Source: Isoetes taiwanensis
Lineage: Eukaryota > Streptophyta > Lycopodiopsida > Isoetales > Isoetaceae
DNA: 64,000 nt
Reading direction: 5' to 3'
NCBI GenBank assembly: GCA_021234155.1
Contig: JAJEKV010000012.1
Span: forward strand, 9,328,448-9,392,447
In this document: positions 21,428-34,890 of the stretch, piece by piece
Numbering within the stretch: position 1 is the first letter of the stretch
Layout: every line of letters begins with the position of its first letter
Translations under genes and position numbers: made by a program
Notes under the pieces: generated by a model
Told to the model about the DNA's origin: nothing
The model's input: only the letters and a program-made list of their open reading frames with translations
Database searches by the model: none

Positions 21428-23796
21428 TGTTGAGATCTTCTCAATTAATATTAACAATTTGTACACTTATATACAAGAAATTCGAGTCATATTATCCCAT
21501 TGATCAAAAGTTTGGGAGTGGTAATCCCAGATACAATTCAAAAAAACAACATGACAGAGCAGAACCTGCTTTCCTTCTCCATACTGTCAAGAACTACAAG
21601 AAAGAAACAAGAGAGGGTTAAAAATAGACACGAAAGTAAAAACATTATCCTAAACACGACAGATCTTCTTGTAAATCTTCAAGAACCTTCAAGAACACGA
21701 CATATGTTCTCGTAAATCTTCAAGAAGCTTCAAGAACACGTTAGATCTTCTCGCAGATCTTCAAGAACACGGCACAAGTGTACTATTTCCAGCCACAGCA
21801 AGAAAAACCTCAAGCACAGCAAGAAAAAGCTAAAGCACACGGCAGAACTCGTCATACAGAATTAAGAAGTTGTCAAAAGACACAGAAAAGCAAAAACTCA
21901 TCACAACTTGAAAAGAAGCTCCAAATCCGACAAAACGCATATCAAAATGAAGCTAAGGCCAAGACACAACTGCAGAAGTAAACTACGAGGCGAGCGCCAA
22001 AGCAACGCCTCAAAAAATTGCCCCTTAGCCTGCCGGACTTACGCCATCGCCAAAACTTGAAGAGAAAAATAACACGTGCATACAATAAACTTTTTCCACG
22101 TAAGCGCCACCTCGGGAAAAAGCCCCCCCCCTCCCCCCCGCCCCCCGCGGTTGTTTACGTAAGGGAACCGCTACGACAAGAACTTCTCCCCCTGGCGGTT
22201 TCCTATTACATAGATTATACACTAATTTTGGGACCACACACGCTCACAAAACTAGAATACAAGAAATGACTTGCTCATGCATATGAACATGCAAGCATAA
22301 GCCAATGGATACCGAGGGAATCAAAACAGGCATATGGACAAGCAAACATGAGCAAATAGATAAAATGAATAAATGAAAAAGATGATTCCATGATAGATCC
22401 TGTAAAAAAAAATCGTCTTATAAGAAAGATCATTCCTCCAACTAACGCGCCACCAAAAGCAGAAGGAAAACGAAATTTTACCTACCGCAAGCTGATGACT
22501 ATGAACTCGATGAGCATGGGAAAGAAAATCATGGATAAGATCGAAATCAGATCGGAAAAAAGGAAAAGGGTGATGATGGAAGTTGGAGACAATGAAGCGA
22601 AATGCTGTAAGAAAGAACAATGCATGAGGAGAAGAATGAGATGAGACACCACTATATATACTACACGACCTCCCCGAGAAACCTGATCCGGTGGCCCGGA
22701 TTGATGATATGAATGGCAATTTCCCATTGAGACAAGCAATGTCACAAGGTTGTTGGAAGTGCATTCCTCTCTTTTGCTGTGAGGAGTCCTGGCCGTTATT
22801 GTGGCCTTAGGCAAAAACCTTATAGTTGGCTTTTAAAAGCAAATTTTCCAAAGTACTTGTAGTTTCCAAAAATACTATTCCCATTTTCAAATAACATATG
22901 GAGACAAATGCTGAATATCTTGGTTAAGGATTTTGAAAGAGAGTAAATAAGGAAATAAGAAGAGCAAGGTTGTTGTTTTTGACATTTGACCGGCATCCTT
23001 TGATTCGCTATTAGATCAACATCACAAATAATGCAAGAGTGTAGGATTCCCATCCCATTGGATGTGTGCAGATTGGGACTTGTTAGTGCTTGTATAGTAG
23101 AATTGCTTATTTCTGAGTGTAACAATTGCCAATATAAGACTTCGTTTTCGTCTCATCTTTCTACTTAATAAGAATGTTGAGGTTGAGGGGCCTAAAGGAA
23201 TAAGGTTTAGGATTTCGAATTTGATTTTTCAAAGGAGTGCTTTTAGGCGGCTGGTAATGGCTATTCATTCCCCCTCATATCTCCAATAATATTCAACTTT
23301 TCAAAGTTTGTACAAGACGTGGGTAAGAGAATGCGCTTTATTTTTTTATATACTACTAGTAGTGTGAGATTGTGTTAAGGATAAAAGCTCTGCTCCATTT
23401 GTTCCAACCATGAAAGAAGGCTTCAGCTATGTCGAAGATGACCCCCTTATTTTGGCTGGAGCTGCTATTTCTACATCCTCTGCAAATTTATGGTATATAT
23501 CTTCATATCGTGCTTCATCCAATTTGAAAGCATAGGATACCAACCCTAATTTTGTTGCTATAGCACAAGTCGCAAGACCATTTGATGAAGTTGTCACATC
23601 AATTCCAACTCGAACTTGTTCGAGATTGCATCTTCCAACTGCTGTATGGAACTGAGAAAAGCCCCCTGCGTGGAAACGAACCGCGTAAGCCCCTGCCGTG
23701 AAACCTTTTGGGCGGCTGCCTGCATGTAAACAATCTTTCCTTTTTTGGATTTTTTTTGCAAACAATCTTCCTTTTTTTTTTTGGATTTTTCAATGG
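21428..23796. mobile_element. Insertion in satellite unit 1 (2.37 kb, type unresolved)
   Basis: Non-satellite sequence beginning TGTTGAGATCTTCTCAATTA and ending GGATTTTTCAATGG interrupts the array. About 300 bp of satellite is present on both sides in the same orientation (about 21123-21427 and 23808-24100). Inside are three about 41-bp repeats (AGATCTTC..TCTTCAAGAA type, 21655-21780), a G/C-run block at 22119-22195 and two about 38-bp A-rich repeats with GATTGTTTGC at the right end. The same 80-bp right end, inverted, reappears at the window end (63922-64000), so this is a dispersed element. No transposase or polymerase is recognisable. Confidence 0.6.
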
Positions 23797-25540
23797 CCCA
23801 TGAGTAACATCCTCATAGATGATACTTTCCAATCGGTAGTGTTCTCCTCATGAGTGATACTTTAGAATCGGTAGTAGGGCATGTGTGTATATGACAGTAG
23901 TAGGTGTGAGTAAACTCCTCATGCATGGATGCCAAGTAATAGATATGGTAAAGATCCTCATAGGTGTAGATGTGGTATAGGTCTTTATGGCTGTATGTGT
24001 GGATATGCTCCTCATGGTTTTTACTTTGGAATTGATAGCAAGTATCAATAAGAATATCAAGTGTTATGAAGTGTAGTATATGTGAGTAGGCTCCTCATGG
24101 ATGATACGTTGGAATTAGTAATAGGCATGAGTAAGCTTCTCATGGGTGGTTGGGCAATGGATGCTGAATAACATGGGAAGTTTATTGAACATATAGGGGT
24201 TGTACTTTGGAATTCATAGTAGATGTAGTAAGCTCCCAACAGGTGATACTTTAGAAGTCATAGTAGGTGTGGGTAAGCTCCCAATGGGTGATAGTTTGAA
24301 ATTGGTAGTCGGTGTAGTAAGTTGAGTCAGCTTCTAATGTTTCGAGTTGATAGTTGGTGTGAGTAAAGTCCCAATGGATGATACATTAGAATAGAATAGT
24401 TTTTTTATCGTCCACTGAGACCAATCGGCCTATGGTAGTAAATGGTAGTAAAATGTGATACATTGAAATTGAAATTGGTAGTAAATGTGACTAAGCTCCT
24501 CAATGTGTGATAATTTGGAATTAGTAGTAGATATTGATAGTAGGTGTGTATGTGAGGCGATGCCGAACCGAGGTTGAGTAAGCTCCTAATAGGTGATACT
24601 TTGGAATTAGTAGTAGGACTACATGGGTGGGCCCAAACTGAAGCGAGACCTCGACCAAAGGCCGAGGCCGAGCCGAGAAATAGTCCCAGAGATGTCCAAA
24701 CCGAGGTGAGGCCACGGAGGGCCGAGCCGAGTAAGGGTGAAAAAGAAAAGGGCCCGAATTAAGAGATATGGTAAAGATCCTCATAGGTGTAGATGTGGTA
24801 TAGGTCTTCATGGCTGTATGTGTGGATATGCTTCTCATGGGTGGTACTTTGGAATTGATTGCAAGTATCAAGTTCTGGAATGTTCCAGATACTCATGGCT
24901 AATTGCCTCAGTCTAAAAATAGTAAATTTTTTGAAAACATTGCAAATACTCACAATAGGATGTTCTAGAATGTCCCAGATGTACTTAGGTAAGCATCTCA
25001 GTCTAAAAATAGAATGTTTTTTGAAATTTTGCACACTCAAAATAGCAGATGTACCTGGATAAGCATCTTAGTCTAAAAATAGTGGATGTATTAGATGTGG
25101 CCTCATGGGTGTAGATGTGGTATATGTCCTCATGTGTGTGTGTGAATACACTACTCATGATTGATACTTTGTTGGTAATAGAATAGGGGGTTAAGCAGTA
25201 TGTGTGAATAAGGATGTGAAATGCTTTGGAGTGCAGTAGGTGTGAATAAAATCCTCATAGGTGATACTTTGGAATCGGTAGTGTTCTCCTCATGAATGAT
25301 ATTTTAGAATCGATAGTAGGGCATGTGTGTATATGAACTTGCAGAGTAGTAGGTGTGAATAAACTCCTCATGCATGGGTGCTAATTAACCTCATAGGTGT
25401 CGCTGTGGTATAGGTCTTTATAGCTGTATGTGTGGATATGCCCCTCATGGGGTGGTACTTTAGAATTGATAGCACGTATCAATAAGAATATCAAGTATTA
25501 TGGAGTGTAGTATATGTGAGTAGGCTCCTCATGGGTGTTT

Positions 25541-27634
25541 TGTTAAGATCTTCTCAATTAATATTAACAGTTTGTACACTTATATACAAGAAATTCGAGT
25601 CATATTATTCCATTGATCAAAAGTTTGGGAGTGGTAATCCCAGATACAATTCAAAAAAATAACATGACAAAGCAGAACCTGCTTTCCTTCTCCATACTGT
25701 CGAGAACTGCAAGAAAGAAACAAGAGAGGGTTAAAAATAGACACGAAAGTAAAAAAATTACCCTAAACACGGCAGATCTTCTCGTAAATCTTCAAGAACC
25801 TTCAAGAACACGACAGATCTTCTCGTAAATCTTCAAGAAGCTTCAAGAACACGTTAGATCTTCTTGCAGATCTTCAAGAACACGGCACAAGTGTACTATT
25901 TCCAGCCACAGCAAGAAAAACCTCAAGCACAGCAAGAAAAAGCTCAAGCACGCGGCAGAACTCGTCATACAGAATTAAGAAGTTGTCAAAAGACACAGAA
26001 AAGTAAAAACTCATCACAACTTGAAAAGAAGCTCCAAATTCGGCAAAACGCATATCAAAATGAAGCTAAGGCCAAGACACAACTGCAGAAGTAAACTACG
26101 AGGCGAGCGCCAAAGCAACGCCTCAAAAAAAATGTCCCTTAGCCTGCCGGACTTACGCCATCGCCAAAACTTGAAGAGAAAAATAACACACGCATACAAT
26201 AAACTTTTTCCACGTAAGCGCCACCTCGGGAACTTCTCCCCCTGGCGGTTTCCTATTACGTAGATTATACACTAATTTTGGGACCACACACGCCCACAAA
26301 ACTAGAATACAAGAAATGACTTGCTCATGCATATGAACATGCAAGCGTAAGCCAATGGATACCGAGGGAATCAAAACAGGCATATGGACAAGCAAACATG
26401 AGCAAATAGATAAAATGAATAAATGAAAAAGATCATTCCATGATAGATCCTGTAAAAAAGAAAATCGTCTTATACGAAAGATCATTCCTCCAACTAACGC
26501 GCCACCAAAAGCAGAAGGAAAACGAAATTTTACCTACCGCAAGCTGATGACTATGAACTCGATGAGCATGAGAAAGAAAATCATGGTGAAGATCGAAATC
26601 AGATCGGAAAAAAAGAAAAGGGTGATGATGGAAGTTGGAGACAATGAAGCGAACTGCTGTAAGAAAGAACAACGCATGAAAGAGAGTAAATAAGGAAATA
26701 AGAAGAGCAAGGTTGTTGTTTTTGACATTTGACCGGCATCCTTTGATTCGCTATTAGATCAACATCACAAATAATGCAAGAGTGTAGGATTCCCATCCCA
26801 TTGGATGTGTGGAGATTGGGACTTGTTAGTGCTTGTATAGTAGAATTGCTTATTTCTGAGTGTAACAATTGTCAATATAAGACTTCGTTTTCGTCTCATC
26901 TTTCTACTTAATAAGAATGTTGAGGTTGAGGGGCCTAAAGGAATAAGGTCTAGGAGTTCAAATTTGATTTTTCAAAGGAGTGCTTTTAGGCGGCTGGTAA
27001 TGGCTATTCATTGCCCCAATCCTAGTAGTAATGATTGTACTAGCCCATTGTATGGGTCCCATGACCTATTAGTCTCCGTGGACGTTAAAAAATTTATTCT
27101 ATTCTATTCTATTGCCCCTCATATCTCCAATAATATTCAACTTTTTTGTACAAGACGTGGGTAAGAGAGTGCGCTTTATTTTTTTTATATACTACTAGTA
27201 GTGTGAGATTGTGTTAAGGATAAAAGCTCTGCTCCATTTGTTCCAACCATGAAAAAGGCTTCAGCTATGTCGAAGATGACTCCCTGATTTTGGCTGAAGC
27301 TGCTATTTCTACATCCTCCGCAAATTTATGGTATATATCTTGATACCGTGCTTCTCCAATTTGAAAGCATAGGATACCAACCCTAATTCCGTTGCTATAG
27401 CACAAGTCGCAAGACCATTTGATGAAGTTGTCACATCAATTCCGACTCGAACTTGTTCGAGATTGCATCTTCCAACCGCTGTATGGAACTGAGAAAAGCC
27501 CCTGCGTGAAACTGGAACTGGTAGAAGCCCCTGCCGTGAAACCTTTTGGGCAGCTGCCTGCATGTAAACAATCTTTCCTTTTTTGGATTTTTTTTGCAAA
27601 CAATCTTCCTTTTTTTTTTTGGATTTTTCAATGG
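25541..27634. mobile_element. Second copy of the 21.4-kb insertion, in satellite unit 2 (2.09 kb)
   Basis: It is almost identical to 21428-23796 and sits at the same satellite position, so it probably arose when the unit was duplicated with its insertion. Compared with copy 1 it lacks about 65 bp (G/C-run block) and about 308 bp (copy-1 segment 22625-22933). It has about 104 bp that copy 1 lacks (near 27015-27115, with a CTATT microrepeat). Confidence 0.7.
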
Positions 27635-30600
27635 CCCATGAGTAACAACCTCATAGGTGATACTTTGGAATCGATAGTGTTCTCCTCATGAGTGATACTT
27701 TAGAATCGGTAGTAGGGCATGTGTGTATATGACAGTAGTAGGTGTGAGTAAACTCCTCATGCATGGGTGCCAATTAATAGATATGGTAAAGATCCTCATA
27801 GGTGTAGATGTGGTATAGGTCTTTATGGCTGTATGTGTGGATATGCTCCTTATGGTTTTTACTTTGGAATTGATAGCACGTATCAATAAGAATATCAAGT
27901 GTTATGGAGTGTAGTATATGTGAGTAGGCTCCTCATGGATGATACGTTGGAATTAGTAATAGGCATGAGTAAGCTTCTCATGGGTGGTTGGGCAATGGAT
28001 GCTGAATAACATGGGAAGTTTATTGAACATATAGGGGTTGTACTTTGGAATTCATAGTAGATGTAGTAAGCTCCCAACAGATTCCCAACAGATGATACTT
28101 TAGAAGTCATAGTAGGTGTGGGTAAACTCCCAATGGGTGACAGTTTGAAATTGGTAGTCGGCGTAGTAAGTGTGGGTCAGCTTCTAATGGGTGAGACTTT
28201 GGAGTTGATAGTTGGTGTGAGTAAAGTCCCAATGGATGATACATTGAAATTGGTAGTAAATGTGACTAAGCTCCTCAATGTGTGATAATTTGGAATTAGT
28301 AGTAGATATTGATAGTAGGTGTGTATGTGAGGCGATGCCGAACCGAGGTTGAGTAAGCTCCTAATAGGTGACACTTTGGAATTAGTAGTAGGACTACATG
28401 GGTGGGCCCAAATCGAAGCGAGGCCTCGACCAAAGGCCGAGGTCGAGCCGAGGAATAGTCCCAGAGATGTCCAAACCGAGGTGAGGCCACCTGAGGGGCC
28501 GAGCCGAGGAAGCGTGCAAAAAGAAAAGGGCCCGAAATAATAGATATGGTAAAGATCCTCATAGGTGTAGATGTGGTATAGGTCATCATGGCTGTATGTG
28601 TGGATATGCTCCTCATGGGTGGTACTTTGGAATTGATTGCAAGTATCAAGTTCGAATGTTCCAGATACTCATGGCTAAAAGCCCTCAGTCTAAAAGTAGT
28701 AAATTTTTTAAAACATTGCAAATACTCACAATAGGATATTCTAGAATGTCCCGGATGTACCTAGGAAAGCATCTCAGGTCTAAAAATAGAATGTTTTTGA
28801 AATTTTGCACACTCAAAATAGCGGATGTACTTGGGTAAGCATCTTAGTCTAAAAAATAGTGGATGTATTAGATGTGGCCTCATGGGTGTAGATGTGGTAT
28901 AGGTCCTCATGTGTGTGTGTGAATACACTACTCATGATTGATACTTTGTTGGTAATAGAATAGGGGGTTAAGCAGTATGTGTGAATAAGGATGTGAAATG
29001 CTTTGGAGTGCAGTAGGTGTGAATAAAATCCTCATAGGTGATACTTTGGAATCGGTAGTGTTCTCCTCATAAGTGATATTTTAGAATCGATAGTAGGGCA
29101 TGTGTGTATATGAACTTGCATAGTAGTAGGTGTGAGTAAACTCCTCATGCATGGGTGCCAATTAATAGATATGGTAAAGATCCTCATAGGTGTAGATGTG
29201 GTATAGGTCTTTATGGCTGTATGTGTGGATATGCTCCTCATGGGTGACATTTTAGAATTGATAGCACGTATCAATAAGAATATCAAGTGTTATGGAGTGT
29301 AGTATATGTGAGTAGGCTCCTCATGGATGATACGTTGGAATTAGTAATAGACATGAGTAAGCTTCTCATGGGTGGTTGGGCAATGGATGCTGAATAACAT
29401 GGGAAGTTTATTGAACATATAGGGGTTGTACTTTGGAATTTATAGTAGATGTAGTAAGCTCCCAATAGATTCCCAACAGATGATACTTTAGAAGTCATAG
29501 TAGGTGTGGGTAAACTCCCAATGGGTGATAGTTTGAAATTGGTAGTCATTAGTAAAGTGTGGGTCAGCTTTCTAATGGGTGAGACTTTGGAGTTGATAGT
29601 TGGTGTGAGTAAAGTCCCAATGGATGATACATTGAAATTGGTAGTAAATGTGACTAAGCTCCTCAATGTGTGATAATTTGGAATTAGTAGTAGATATTGA
29701 TAGTAGGTGTGTATGTGAGGCGATGCCGAACCGAGGTTGAGTAAGCTCCTAATAGGTGACACTTTGGAATTAGTAGTAGGACTACATGGGTGGGCCCAAA
29801 CTGAAGCGAGTCCTCGACCAAAGGCCGAGGTCGAGCCGAGGAATAGTCCCAGAGATGTCCAAACCGAGGTGAGGCCACGGAGGGGCCGAGCCGAGGAAGG
29901 GTGCAAAAGAAAAAGGCCCGAAATAATAGATATGGTAAAGATCCTCATAGGTGTAGATGTGGTATAGGTCTTCATGGCTGTATGTGTGGATATGCTCCTC
30001 ATGGGTGGTACTTTGGAATTGATTGCAAGTATCAAGTTCTGGAATGTTCCAGATACTCATGGCTAAGCGCCTCAGTCTAAAAGTAGTAAATTTTTTTAAA
30101 ACATTGCAAATACTCACAATAGGATATTCTAGAATGTCCCAGATGTACCTAGGTAAGCATCTCAGTCTAAAAATAGAATGTTTTTTGAAATTTTGCACAC
30201 TCAAAATAGCGGATGTACTTGGGTAAGCATCTTAGTCTAAAAATAGTGGATGTATTAGATGTGGCCTCATGGGTGTAGATGTGGTATAGGTGTGTGTGAA
30301 TACACTACTCATGATTGATACTTTGTTGGTAATAGAATAGGGGGTTAAGCAGTATGTGTGAATAAGGATGTGAAATGCTTTGGAGTGCAGTAGGTGTGAA
30401 TAAAATCCTCATAGGTGATACTTTGGAATCGGTAGTGTTCTCCTCATAAGTGATATTTTAGAATCAATAGTAGGGAATGTGTGTATATGAACTTGCATAG
30501 TAGTAGGTGTGAGTAAACTCCTCATGCATGGGTGCCAATTAATAGATATGGTAAAGATTCTCATAGGTGTAGATGTGGTATAGGTCTTTATGGCTGTATG

Positions 30601-33600
30601 TGTGGATATGCTCCTCATGGGTGACATTTTAGAATTGATAGCACGTATCAATAAGAATATCAAGTGTTATGGAGTGTAGTATATGTGAGTAGGCTCCTCA
30701 TGGATGATACGTTGGAATTAGTAATAGGCATGAGTAAGCTTCTCATGGGTGGTTGGGCAATGGATGCTGAATAACATGGGAAGTTTATTGAACATATAGG
30801 GGTTGTACTTTGGAATTCATAGTAGATGTAGTAAGCTCCCAACAGATTCCCAACAGATGATACTTTAGAAGTCATAGTAGGTGTGGGTAAACTCCCAATG
30901 GGTGATAGTTTGAAATTGGTAGTCGGCGTAGTAAGTGTGGGTCAGCTTCTAATGGGTGAGACTTTGGAGTTGATAGTTGGTGTGAGTAAAGTCCCAATGG
31001 ATGATACATTGAAATTGGTAGTAAATGTGACTAAGCTCCTCAATGTGTGATAATTTGGAATTAGTAGTAGATATTGATAGTAGGTGTGTATGTGAGGCGA
31101 TGCCGAACCGAGGTTGAGTAAGCTCCTAATAGGTGACACTTTGGAATTAGTAGTAGGACTACATGGGTGGGCCCAAACTGAAGCGAGGCCTCGACCAAAG
31201 GCCGAGGTCGAGCCGAGGAATAGTCCCAGAGATGTCCAAACCGAGGTGAGGCCACGGAGGGGCCGAGCCGAGGAAGGGTGCAAAAGAAAAAGGCCCGAAA
31301 TAATAGATATGGTAAAGATCCTCATAGGTGTAGATGTGGTATAGGTCTTCATGGCTGTATGTGTGGATATGCTCCTCATGGGTGGTACTTTGGAATTGAT
31401 TGCAAGTATCAAGTTCTGGAATGTTCCAGATACTCATGGCTAAGCGCCTCAATCTAAAAGTAGTAAATTTTTTTAAAACATTGCAAATACTCACAATAGG
31501 ATATTCTAGAATGTCCCAGATGTACCTAGGAAAGCATCTCAGTCTAAAAATAGAATGTTTTTTGAAATTTTGCACACTCAAAATAGCGGATGTACTTGGG
31601 TAAGCATCTTAGTCTAAAAATAGTGGATGTATTAGATGTGGCCTCATGGGTGTAGATGTGGTATAGGTCCTCATGTGTGTGTGTGAATACACTACTCATG
31701 ATTGATACTTTGTTGGTAATAGAATAGGGGGTTAAGCAGTATGTGTGAATAAGGATGTGAAATGCTTTGGAGTGCAGTAGGTGTGAATAAAATCCTCATA
31801 GGTGATACTTTGGAATCGGTAGTGTTCTCCTCATAAGTGATATTTTAGAATCAATAGTAGGGAATGTGTGTATATGAACTTGCATAGTAGTAGGTGTGAG
31901 TAAACTCCTCATGCATGGGTGCCAATTAATAGATATGGTAAAGATCCTCATAGGTGTAGATGTGGTATAGGTCTTTATGGCTGTATGTGTGGATATGCTC
32001 CTCATGGGTGACATTTTAGAATTGATAGCACGTATCAATAAGAATATCAAGTGTTATGGAGTGTAGTATATGTGAGTAGGCTCCTCATGGATGATACGTT
32101 GGAATTAGTAATAGGCATGAGTAAGCTTCTCATGGGTGGTTGGGCAATGGATGCTGAATAACATGGGAAGTTTATTGAACATATAGGGGTTGTACTTTGG
32201 AATTCATAGTAGATGTAGTAAGCTCCCAACAGATTCCCAACAGATGATACTTTAGAAGTCATAGTAGGTGTGGGTAAACTCCCAATGGGTGATAGTTTGA
32301 AATTGGTAGTCGGTAGTAAGTGTGGGTCAGCTTCTAATGGGTGAGACTTTGGAGTTGATAGTTGGTGTGAGTAAAGTCCCAATGGATGATACATTGAAAT
32401 TGGTAGTAAATGTGACTAAGCTCCTCAATGTGTGATAATTTGGAATTAGTAGTAGATATTGATAGTAGGTGTGTATGTGAGGCGATGCCGAACCGAGGTT
32501 GAGTAAGCTCCTAATAGGTGACACTTTGGAATTAGTAGTAGGACTACATGGGTGGGCCCAAACTGAAGCGAGGCCTCGACCAAAGGCCGAGGTCGAGCCG
32601 AGGAATAGTCCCAGAGATGTCCAAACCGAGGTGAGGCCACGGAGGGGCCGAGCCGAGGAAGGGTGCAAAAGAAAAGGGCCCGAAATAATAGATATGGTAA
32701 AGATCCTCATAGGTGTAGATGTGGTATAGGTCTTCATGGCTGTATGTGTGGATATGCTCCTCATGGGTGGTACTTTGGAATTGATTGCAAGTATCAAGTT
32801 CTGGAATGTTCCAGATACTCATGGCTAAGCGCCTCAGTCTAAAAGTAGTAAATTTTTTTAAAACATTGCAAATACTCACAATAGGATATTCTAGAATGTC
32901 CCAGATGTACCTAGGAAAGCATCTCAGTCTAAAAATAGAATGTTTTTTGAAATTTTGCACACTCAAAATAGCGGATGTACTTGGGTAAGCATCTTAGTCT
33001 AAAAATAGTGGATGTATTAGATGTGGCCTCATGGGTGTAGATGTGGTATAGGTCCTCATGTGTGTGTGTGAATACACTACTCATGATTGATACTTTGTTG
33101 GTAATAGAATAGGGGGTTAAGCAGTATGTGTGAATAAGGATGTGAAATGCTTTGGAGTGCAGTAGGTGTGAATAAAATCCTCATAGGTGATACTTTGGAA
33201 TCGGTAGTGTTCTCCTCATAAGTGATATTTTAGAATCGATAGTAGGGCATGTGTGTATATGAACTTGCATAGTAGTAGGTGTGAGTAAACTCCTCATGCA
33301 TGGGTGCCAATTAATAGATATGGTAAAGATCCTCATAGGTGTAGATGTGGTATAGGTCTTTATGGCTGTATGTGTGGATATGCTCCTCATGGGTGACATT
33401 TTAGAATTGATAGCACGTATCAATAAGAATATCAAGTGTTATGGAGTGTAGTATATGTGAGTAGGCTCCTCATGGGTGGTTGGGCAATGGATGCTGAATA
33501 ACATGGGAAGTTTCTTGAACATATAGGGGGTTGTACTTTAGAATTCATAGTATATGTAGTAAGCTCCCAACGGGTGATATTTTAGAAGTCATAGTAGGTG

Positions 33601-34009
33601 TGGGTAAGCTCCCAATGGGTGATAGTTTGAAATTGGTAGTCGGTGTAGTAAGTGTGAGTCAGCTTCTAATGGGCGAGACTTTAGAGTTGATAGTAGGTGT
33701 GAGTAAACTCCCAATGGATGATACTTTGAAATTGGTAGTAAATGTGACTAAGCTCCTTAATGTGTGATAATCTAGAATTGGTAGTAGATATTGATAGCAG
33801 GTGTGTATGCGAGGTGATGCCGAACCGAGGTTGAGTAAGCTCCTAATAAGTGATACTTTGGAAGTAGTAGGACTACATGGGTGGGCCCAAACTGAGGCGC
33901 GGCCGAGGCCCTGCCGAGGAATAGTCCCAAAGATGTCCAAACTGAAGCGAGGCCACGGAGGGGCCGAGCCAAGGAAGGGTGCAAAAGAAAAGGGGCCGGC
34001 CGTCAGGCC

Positions 34010-34770
34010 GGGCCCTTTTCTAGTAAGGAATAAAATGATATAGAAAATTAAAAGACTACCAACTCTACTATACCCAAACTGTATCACACATCTTCAATCA
34101 TATTCATTAACTGAAGGACATGATTCTGGTTTAGAGTGCGACCCTACTTTCCTACTTATGATAAATCATGTATCGAGTTCATACAACTTGAGAATGCATA
34201 CCTTTGAGAATTGCGAAGCTCCTCTTCTACAAAGTTGCTTCCAATTATAAGTATATAGATAATGGCGATTAAGACAAATGTCAGTCTGACATTCTTTTCT
34301 TCTGTAACTTTGGCTCCATCGCTCTTCTAGGGTAATCATAAGTTCTCAAAATTTCATGGAGCACATTGGTTTTAAGAGACTGCCAATACAGACTTCCATA
34401 CAAAGCAGTGAGGTTCGGTCTACTTCAAAAAGAGTTCAATTGCCACCACTGAAAACAGATGAAAGGGGCTACACAAAATTCCCATCACATTCCAGACTAA
34501 CCATATCGCTAAATCATGTATTATTGTTTTTCGGCCCTTGGATCGTGGCACATTTGGTAGCATATTCGCCCTCCACAGATCCTGCTCGCCCATCTAGGAT
34601 CTTCCTCTGGTCAAACTGGCCCCTGTTGACCCGATTTTAAAGGGGGCACTAAGAAAGCAACAACCCCTTAGTTAAAATAGTATTTTGGCATCTCTATACG
34701 GTGCAGTGTCACAGTAATACAGTCCAATACAACTCAAAAATACAACTCAAACATATGAACAGGATTCCAC
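34010..34770. other. Unique sequence without recognised gene
   Basis: It begins where the satellite ends at the palindrome-like GGCCGGCCGTCAGGCCGGGCC (about 33995-34015, partly inside the array). Short open frames are present but none has a recognisable motif or coding bias. Confidence 0.5.
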
Positions 34771-34846
34771 CATCACATGAGCCTGGGGAATCGAACCCCA
34801 GTTCCAATCATCACATGAACCTGGGGAATCGAACCCCAGTTCCAAT
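34771..34846 (-). repeat. Two 38-bp tandem repeats, each with a tRNA T-arm/pol III B-box sequence
   Basis: On the minus strand each copy contains CTGGGGTTCGATTCCCCAG. GGTTCGATTCC matches the pol III B box and the whole forms a T-stem-like hairpin. No A box or full tRNA fold accompanies them, so this is a tRNA- or SINE-derived fragment duplicated in tandem. A 22-bp tandem pair (AATGCTCAAGGATTAC start) follows at 34847-34890. Confidence 0.6.
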
Positions 34847-34890
34847 CCAATGCTCAAGGATTACATGAACAATGCTCAAGGATTACGTGA

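Larger units (their letters stand above)
20620..34010. repeat. Higher-order tandem array, 1.38-kb unit made of about 45-bp subrepeats
   Basis: Landmarks such as GAGGCGATGCCGAACCGAGG recur at 28328, 29716, 31093 and 32478 (spacing 1388, 1377, 1385) and, diverged, at about 33810. Another copy is at 24556; its 3772-bp distance to the next equals one unit plus a 2.1-2.4-kb insertion. Six units can be counted, the first truncated by element B's LTR. Each unit consists of diverged copies of a motif like CTCCTCATGGGTGATACTTT followed by GGAATTGATAGTAGGTGTGAG. The 45-bp period is a multiple of three, so both strands show long open frames with 15-residue peptide periods (PIRSLLTPTINSKVS on the minus strand, SKLPMGDTLKLVVGV on the plus strand). 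These are periodicity artefacts rather than supported genes. Units 3-6 are nearly identical, pointing to recent amplification. Confidence 0.92.

Noticed and set aside
22119-22195. G/C homopolymer block as a regulatory G-quadruplex
   Set aside because: Present in only one of two insertion copies and looks like a local insertion or low-quality sequence.
23427-23765. Minus-strand 112-codon frame in the satellite insertion as a protein gene
   Set aside because: The second copy at 27309-27599 has indels that break the same frame, and no domain is recognised.
20620-34010. Many 60-250-codon open frames on both strands of the satellite
   Set aside because: They follow from a subrepeat period divisible by three, recur identically in every unit and have no recognisable domain or start context.
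34771-34846. A functional tRNA gene
   Set aside because: Only the T-arm is present; no acceptor stem, D-arm or anticodon arm can be folded.
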